Assembly: GCA_023393165.1 (NCBI GenBank)
Contig: JAEWMJ010000025.1
Span: 1 to 9,370 of the forward strand
Origin: Bacillota bacterium
Lineage (GTDB): Bacteria > Bacillota > Clostridia > Christensenellales > Christensenellaceae
DNA: 9,370 nucleotides
Direction of reading: 5' to 3'
The notes under the pieces are model-generated. The model had not been told where the DNA came from. It did not search any database and was given only the letters and a program-made list of their open reading frames with translations. Made by a program: the position numbers and the translations under genes. Of the stretch, positions 5,928 through 9,370 are shown in pieces (the stretch's first letter is position 1; the number at the start of each line of letters is the position of its first letter).

Positions 5928-7127
5928 CTACAGCAGCAGCGCGGGCGTTTCCACCCATTCCTTTAAATCCCGCAGGAATCTCGCTGCGGGCGCTCCGTCC
6001 ACAATCCTGTGGTCGAACACCAGCGTCATCGAAAATCTGCTCCGGGTCACCGGCAGCCCGTCTTCGTCGGGTACAAATTCCCGTTTGATCGCTCCCACCG
6101 ATAAGATGCAGCATTCCGGCGGATTGATGACAGGCGTAAACTGTTCGATGCCAAATATCCCAAGGTTGGTTATGGTAAACGTACCGCCTGCCATATCTTC
6201 GGGAGAAAGCCGCGATTCCTGCGCTTCGCCCGTCATGCGGGACAATTCTTGCGCAATCTCCGGAAGGCGTTTTTGGTCCGCGTTCTTTACCACCGCCACC
6301 ACCAGCCCTTTGGGAGTGTCCACCGCCACGCCCACATTGATATCGCGCTTTACAAGGATCGTGTCCCCTTCCAGCACGGTGTTGATATTTCTGTGTTTCA
6401 GAAGCGCAGCGCCAACAATTTTAGCAATCATGGCGTCTACGCTGATCTTGATTTCTTTTTTCTTGTACTGCTCCCGCAGCGCCAGCAGCGCTTCCGCATT
6501 CGCGGTCAGCGTCAGGCCAACAGAGGGTTTGGTTAAATTGCTTTCGTTCATCCGCGCCGCGATAATCCTGCGCATGGGGCTCATCGGTATCGCTTCAAGA
6601 TTTTCTCCCATGGACGGCGTCGATTCAGGAGCAGCCGGCACAAAAGGCCGCGCATCCGCATACGCCAGCACGTCTTTTTTCACGATTCTGGCGCCCGGAG
6701 CCGCAGGAGGCACAAGCCGGAGGTCTATTCCAAGGTCTTTGGCCGTCTTTTTTGCCAGCGGGGATACGCGTATCCTCGCATCGTAAACTGATACGGGTAT
6801 TACTGCCGCTGCAGGCTTTTGAATAACAGTTTCAGCTTTTTGTGCTTCGGGCAGAGCGGGCCTCTTTTCCGTTTCTGCAATCGTTTCCCCTTCGTCCGCC
6901 ACTATCAATATATCCCGGTAGCACTGCACGGTCTCGCCCTCAGCTGCCAGCAGTACTGCCACCACGCCCGATTCGGTCGCATAGATCTCCTGTGTGGATT
7001 TGTCCGTTTCAGCCTCCAGCACGGGATCTCCGTCCTTGATTTTGTCGCCCGGTTTTACCAGCCATCTGGTGATTACGGCCTCGGTCATATTCACGCCTAT
7101 CTTAGGCAAAGCCATCTTTTTTGCCAT
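5928..7127 (-). CDS. acoC: Dihydrolipoamide acyltransferase (E2), acetoin/2-oxoacid dehydrogenase complex
   Basis: A 399-residue core subunit that accepts the acyl group from E1 on a swinging lipoyl arm and transfers it to CoA. Domains in order: one lipoyl domain (about 4-78) with lipoyl Lys43 in ETDKSTQ; an Ala/Pro/Glu-rich linker (about 80-117); a peripheral-subunit-binding domain (about 119-156, IRVSPLAKK to VKKDVLAYA) that docks E1 and E3; a second linker; and the catalytic domain (about 178-399) with His373 and Asp377 in DHRIVDG. One lipoyl domain is typical of acetoin and many Gram-positive complexes. The start is ATG 7127, 8 nt after GAGG (7136-7139), which overlaps the E1 beta stop; the frame is open 50 codons further upstream, but that part is inside E1 beta in another frame and is rejected. 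No lipoate ligase or lipoyl synthase is in the window. Confidence 0.93.
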   Translation of the reverse strand: MAKKMALPKIGVNMTEAVITRWLVKPGDKIKDGDPVLEAETDKSTQEIYATESGVVAVLLAAEGETVQCYRDILIVADEGETIAETEKRPALPEAQKAETVIQKPAAAVIPVSVYDARIRVSPLAKKTAKDLGIDLRLVPPAAPGARIVKKDVLAYADARPFVPAAPESTPSMGENLEAIPMSPMRRIIAARMNESNLTKPSVGLTLTANAEALLALREQYKKKEIKISVDAMIAKIVGAALLKHRNINTVLEGDTILVKRDINVGVAVDTPKGLVVAVVKNADQKRLPEIAQELSRMTGEAQESRLSPEDMAGGTFTITNLGIFGIEQFTPVINPPECCILSVGAIKREFVPDEDGLPVTRSRFSMTLVFDHRIVDGAPAARFLRDLKEWVETPALLL

Positions 7128-7137
7128 TGTCTTTTCC

Positions 7138-8130
7138 TCACTTATCATCCAGCGCCGCGTACACCGCCTGCTTGATCTTTTCTTCGCCCGGTATGCAGAG
7201 CGCTTCCAGTCCCTTGTTGTAAGGCATGGGCACGTTGAGCGCGCCCACGCGTCTGGGCGGCGCGTCCAAAAGGTCAAACCCGCGGTCTATGATCTCGGCC
7301 ACGATATCGCCCGCCATACCGCCGCGCAGGTTGGATTCCTGGCACACCACCACGCGCCCCGTCTTGGCGATGGAATTCATGACGGTTTCGTAATCCAGGG
7401 GCAGCAGGGATATAAGGTCTATGACCTCGCAGGATATGCCTTCCTTTTCAAGCTCGGCGGCCGCGGCCTTGGCGCGCACCGCCATCATGGAATATGCAAC
7501 GATGGTCACGTCCGTGCCTTCCCGGCGGATAGCCGCCTTTCCAAAGGGAACGGTGTATGTTTCGCCTTCCTCCCCGTCCGGGACCTCGCCTTTGATGCCG
7601 TAGCTCCTCTTGTGCTCAAAGAATATGACCGGGTTGTCGTCCCGGAGCGCCGTCTTCATCATTCCTTTGACGTCGTACGGCTCAATAGGCGCTACCACCT
7701 TGAATCCCGGAACATGGTTGAACCACGCTTCAAACGACTGTGAATGCTGCGCGGCAATTCCGCCGCCCGCGCCGAACGGCGCGCGTACCACCAGCGGCAT
7801 GTGCACCTTTCCTCCGAACATATACCGCATCTTGGCGGCCATATTCACGAGTTGGTCCATTCCAAGAGTGATCCAGTCCGAATACAGCACTTCCACCACC
7901 GGACGCAGCCCGGTTGCCGCAGCGCCTACCCCCGCCCCTACAAACGAGGATTCGGATATGGGCGTATCGATCACCCTGTCCTTTCCATAAAGATTCATCA
8001 GGTCCAGCGTGATCCCGAACGGACCTCCGCGCACCCCTATATCGCACCCCATGACGATGATCGTCGGGTCTTGTTTCATCTCTTCTTTCAGCGCGTCGTT
8101 CAGCGCCTGCCTGACCGTAATTTGTGCCAT
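7138..8130 (-). CDS. acoB: ThDP-dependent E1 component, beta subunit (acetoin dehydrogenase type)
   Basis: A 330-residue subunit of the alpha2beta2 E1 that decarboxylates a 2-oxoacid or cleaves an acyloin/diketone with thiamine diphosphate. Glu60 in ISESSFVG is the conserved glutamate contacting the ThDP pyrimidine ring; QHSQ (128-131) carries the conserved active-site His129. The C-terminal transketolase-like domain (from about 205) ends with the usual R.G....P.P motif, VPMPYNKG. One departure: where relatives usually read GED/GEE near residue 29, this protein reads MGCDIG (Cys29). The start is ATG 8130, 7 nt after GGAGGAG; the gap to the E1 alpha stop codon is 18 bp. Pairing with the AcoA-like alpha subunit argues for acetoin-type over pyruvate chemistry. 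The E1 assignment is sure, the substrate less so. Confidence 0.93.
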   Translation of the reverse strand: MAQITVRQALNDALKEEMKQDPTIIVMGCDIGVRGGPFGITLDLMNLYGKDRVIDTPISESSFVGAGVGAAATGLRPVVEVLYSDWITLGMDQLVNMAAKMRYMFGGKVHMPLVVRAPFGAGGGIAAQHSQSFEAWFNHVPGFKVVAPIEPYDVKGMMKTALRDDNPVIFFEHKRSYGIKGEVPDGEEGETYTVPFGKAAIRREGTDVTIVAYSMMAVRAKAAAAELEKEGISCEVIDLISLLPLDYETVMNSIAKTGRVVVCQESNLRGGMAGDIVAEIIDRGFDLLDAPPRRVGALNVPMPYNKGLEALCIPGEEKIKQAVYAALDDK

Positions 8131-8148
8131 TTTCTTCTCCTCCGCTTC

Positions 8149-9195
8149 CTAGTAAATGATCTCGCCGTTCGCGTATATGTCGTCATACAGGATTTCGGCG
8201 GACGGTTCGGTGCACTCGTTCTGCGCGTAATTGATCGCGTCCGCTACTTCCGCAATCGCGTTCGCCTGGATGGCGTCCACTTCTTCCGCACTTAAAAGCT
8301 TGTTGTCAATGAAATATTCCCGCATCCGTTTTATCGGGCACACTTCCCAGAACAGGTTGGCTTCGTCCACATCCCGGTACCACTGGTCGTCCGCGACAAA
8401 GTGGCCCAATATACGCATGAAACGCGCTTCGATCAGCGTCGGGCCTTCACCTGTACGCGCCTTCTCCACTGCCTTTTTAACCGCTTTATACACCTCGAAC
8501 ACGTTGAACCCGTCCACCTGCACGCCTTCGATACCATAGCCTATCGCGCGCTTGTAAAGGTCGGTCTGCCCGCAGACCCACTCCGCCTTGGTTGCGATAG
8601 CATGCTGGTTGTTTTCGATCAGGAATATAGCCGGCAGCTTCCATGCCGCCGCCATGTTGATGGATTCGTGCCATACGCCCTGGTTGGTGCCGCCGTCGCC
8701 GTGGAAACAGATCGTGACCTTGTTGTTTTTCAGCACCTTGGCCGCAATGGCCGATCCCACAGCTATGGGCATTCCGCTGCCCACAATCCCGGTCGCACCC
8801 AGCATGCCGATATCCACGTCCGCGATGTGCATGGAGCCGCCCTTGCCGTGATTCAGTCCCTCGTATTTCCCGTGCAGCTCGGCCATCATCGCCCGCACGT
8901 TTGCGCCCTTGGCAATGGTATGGCCGTGCCCCCTGTGGGTGGACGTGATATAGTCGTCTTTATTCAGCGCCGCGCAGGCCCCCACCGCTATGGCCTCCGC
9001 CGCCACATACGAATGTGCCAGGCCGTATATATCGTTCTTCATCCACAGCGTGCGTACCTGCGTGTCAAACTCCCGGATCACGCACATCTGCCGGAACATT
9101 TCCTTCTGCTTTTCCAGCGTCAGGTCTTCCGGTTCCTTCAAATCCGTAAGGCACGGGATCGCGCATTTTATGATATCCATTGTCTTTTTATCCAT
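8149..9195 (-). CDS. acoA: ThDP-dependent E1 component, alpha subunit (acetoin dehydrogenase type)
   Basis: A 348-residue E1 alpha subunit. The ThDP/magnesium motif runs from GDGGTNQG (166-173) to ENN (194-196). The THRGHGH motif (86-92), followed by IAKG, and GKGGSMHIAD (117-126) followed by GATGIVG are the pattern of acetoin dehydrogenase AcoA; pyruvate and branched-chain enzymes usually show an R.HG form at the first site. AcoA-type enzymes cleave acetoin and related alpha-hydroxyketones or diketones to an acyl group (taken up by E2) plus an aldehyde. The start is ATG 9195, 9 nt after GAGAGG (9205-9210); a second ATG five codons on has only a poor site. It is the first gene of the block. 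Only 49 bp separate it from the IS end, so its native promoter is either in that leader, supplied by the IS, or lost. Confidence 0.93.
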   Translation of the reverse strand: MDKKTMDIIKCAIPCLTDLKEPEDLTLEKQKEMFRQMCVIREFDTQVRTLWMKNDIYGLAHSYVAAEAIAVGACAALNKDDYITSTHRGHGHTIAKGANVRAMMAELHGKYEGLNHGKGGSMHIADVDIGMLGATGIVGSGMPIAVGSAIAAKVLKNNKVTICFHGDGGTNQGVWHESINMAAAWKLPAIFLIENNQHAIATKAEWVCGQTDLYKRAIGYGIEGVQVDGFNVFEVYKAVKKAVEKARTGEGPTLIEARFMRILGHFVADDQWYRDVDEANLFWEVCPIKRMREYFIDNKLLSAEEVDAIQANAIAEVADAINYAQNECTEPSAEILYDDIYANGEIIY

Positions 9196-9244
9196 TTTAT
9201 AATTCCTCTCTAAAGTCCTTCTCTTATGCCGCTTTTCTTTTAGA
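9196..9244 (-). promoter_or_regulatory. Short leader of the dehydrogenase operon next to the IS end
   Basis: These 49 bp hold the acoA ribosome site (GAGAGG, 9205-9210) and little else. The only -35-like box nearby is TTGACA inside the IS tail (9254-9259 on the minus strand). No good -10 box follows it at 16-18 nt; AT-rich TAAAAG comes too early, at about 10 nt. The operon may therefore depend on transcription entering through the IS, whose transposase gene reads in the same direction. Confidence 0.35.
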
Positions 9245-9370
9245 TGTGGATTGTCAAGTCAAGTGCAACGATATAGAAGAAAAAACTTCTAAAGGGGTTA
9301 ACCAGCCCAGGCATTTACGAGGACGGCTATTCAGTAATGCACATGCTCTATCGACATCCGCTTGGGTGAC
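9245..9370 (-). mobile_element. 3' end of an IS30-family insertion sequence (right copy, inverted)
   Basis: Exact reverse complement of 2-127, so the window is bounded by two inward-pointing 3' ends of the same element. The copy starts just outside the 49-bp acoA leader. As at the left edge, most of the element lies outside. Whether these are two genomic copies, or one family collapsed by an assembler at both contig ends, cannot be told from the window alone. Flanking target duplications would be on the outer sides and are not visible. Confidence 0.85.
9254..9370 (-). CDS. IS30-family transposase, C-terminal fragment (5'-truncated by window edge)
   Basis: The same last 38 codons as the left copy, with stop codon TGA at 9256-9254 and the RPRKCLGW.TP.EVF signature. 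It reads leftward, in the same direction as the dehydrogenase operon, whose first codon lies about 60 bp beyond the transposase stop. Read-through of transposase transcripts into the operon is thus possible in principle. The upstream part of the gene is outside the window. Confidence 0.85.
   Translation of the reverse strand, partial: VTQADVDRACALLNSRPRKCLGWLTPLEVFSSISLHLT

Noticed and set aside
3686..6088. An 800-codon open frame on the plus strand
   Set aside because: It runs antisense to the first SDR, the E3 gene and part of the E2 gene, whose motifs are complete. Its translation is low-complexity, rich in Arg, His, Cys and Tyr, with no recognisable domain and no ribosome site. It reflects codon bias of the real genes.
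7128..7277. A 50-codon N-terminal extension of E2
   Set aside because: It lies inside E1 beta in another frame and reads as random Arg/Thr/Ser-rich sequence. The lipoyl domain starts directly after ATG 7127, which has a good ribosome site.
1..9370. tRNA, rRNA, CRISPR arrays, riboswitches, defence genes or phage genes
   Set aside because: I found no cloverleaf, array of spaced repeats, conserved riboswitch core or matching protein family. Apart from the IS tails the window is metabolic.

Overview
The window carries a compact run of eight protein-coding genes, all on the minus strand. Both edges are closed by the same 126-bp sequence in opposite orientation. That sequence is the 3' end of an IS30-family insertion sequence: the last 38 codons of its transposase plus the terminal repeat. 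Strong purine-rich Shine-Dalgarno sites, short gaps between genes and the protein families suggest an anaerobic or fermentative Bacillota (Clostridia-like) genome of intermediate GC. This is inferred from style only; there is no rRNA or other marker gene. The window edges coincide with the repeat, so it is probably a contig that stopped at a multicopy IS.

Layout in transcription order (right to left): (1) right IS tail, 9245-9370; (2) 49-bp leader; (3) a complete four-subunit 2-oxoacid/acetoin dehydrogenase complex: E1 alpha (8149-9195), E1 beta (7138-8130), E2 with one lipoyl domain (5928-7127) and E3 dihydrolipoamide dehydrogenase (4526-5917), with 10-18 bp gaps; (4) a classical short-chain dehydrogenase (3764-4510), 15 bp after E3; (5) a 270-bp non-coding stretch with hairpins and repeat-like sequence; (6) a TIM-barrel sugar-phosphate isomerase/epimerase-like protein (2636-3493) overlapping by 8 bp a second short-chain dehydrogenase (1852-2643); (7) a 276-bp gap with a good sigma-A-type promoter and a 9-bp direct repeat; (8) an L-arabinose/L-fucose isomerase-like protein (157-1575); (9) left IS tail, 2-127.

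The E1 alpha motifs fit the acetoin-dehydrogenase (AcoA) branch better than pyruvate or branched-chain enzymes. The four sugar/polyol genes behind it (two dehydrogenases, two metal-dependent isomerase-type enzymes) suggest a catabolic route. In it a sugar, deoxysugar or polyol would be oxidised and isomerised without phosphorylation to an alpha-hydroxyketone or diketone, which the ThDP complex would cleave to an acyl-CoA plus an aldehyde or acid. That pathway is a hypothesis. No transporter, kinase, aldolase, regulator, lipoate ligase or RNA gene is visible, and the IS copies sit so close to the cluster that its native promoter and neighbours may lie outside or be lost.
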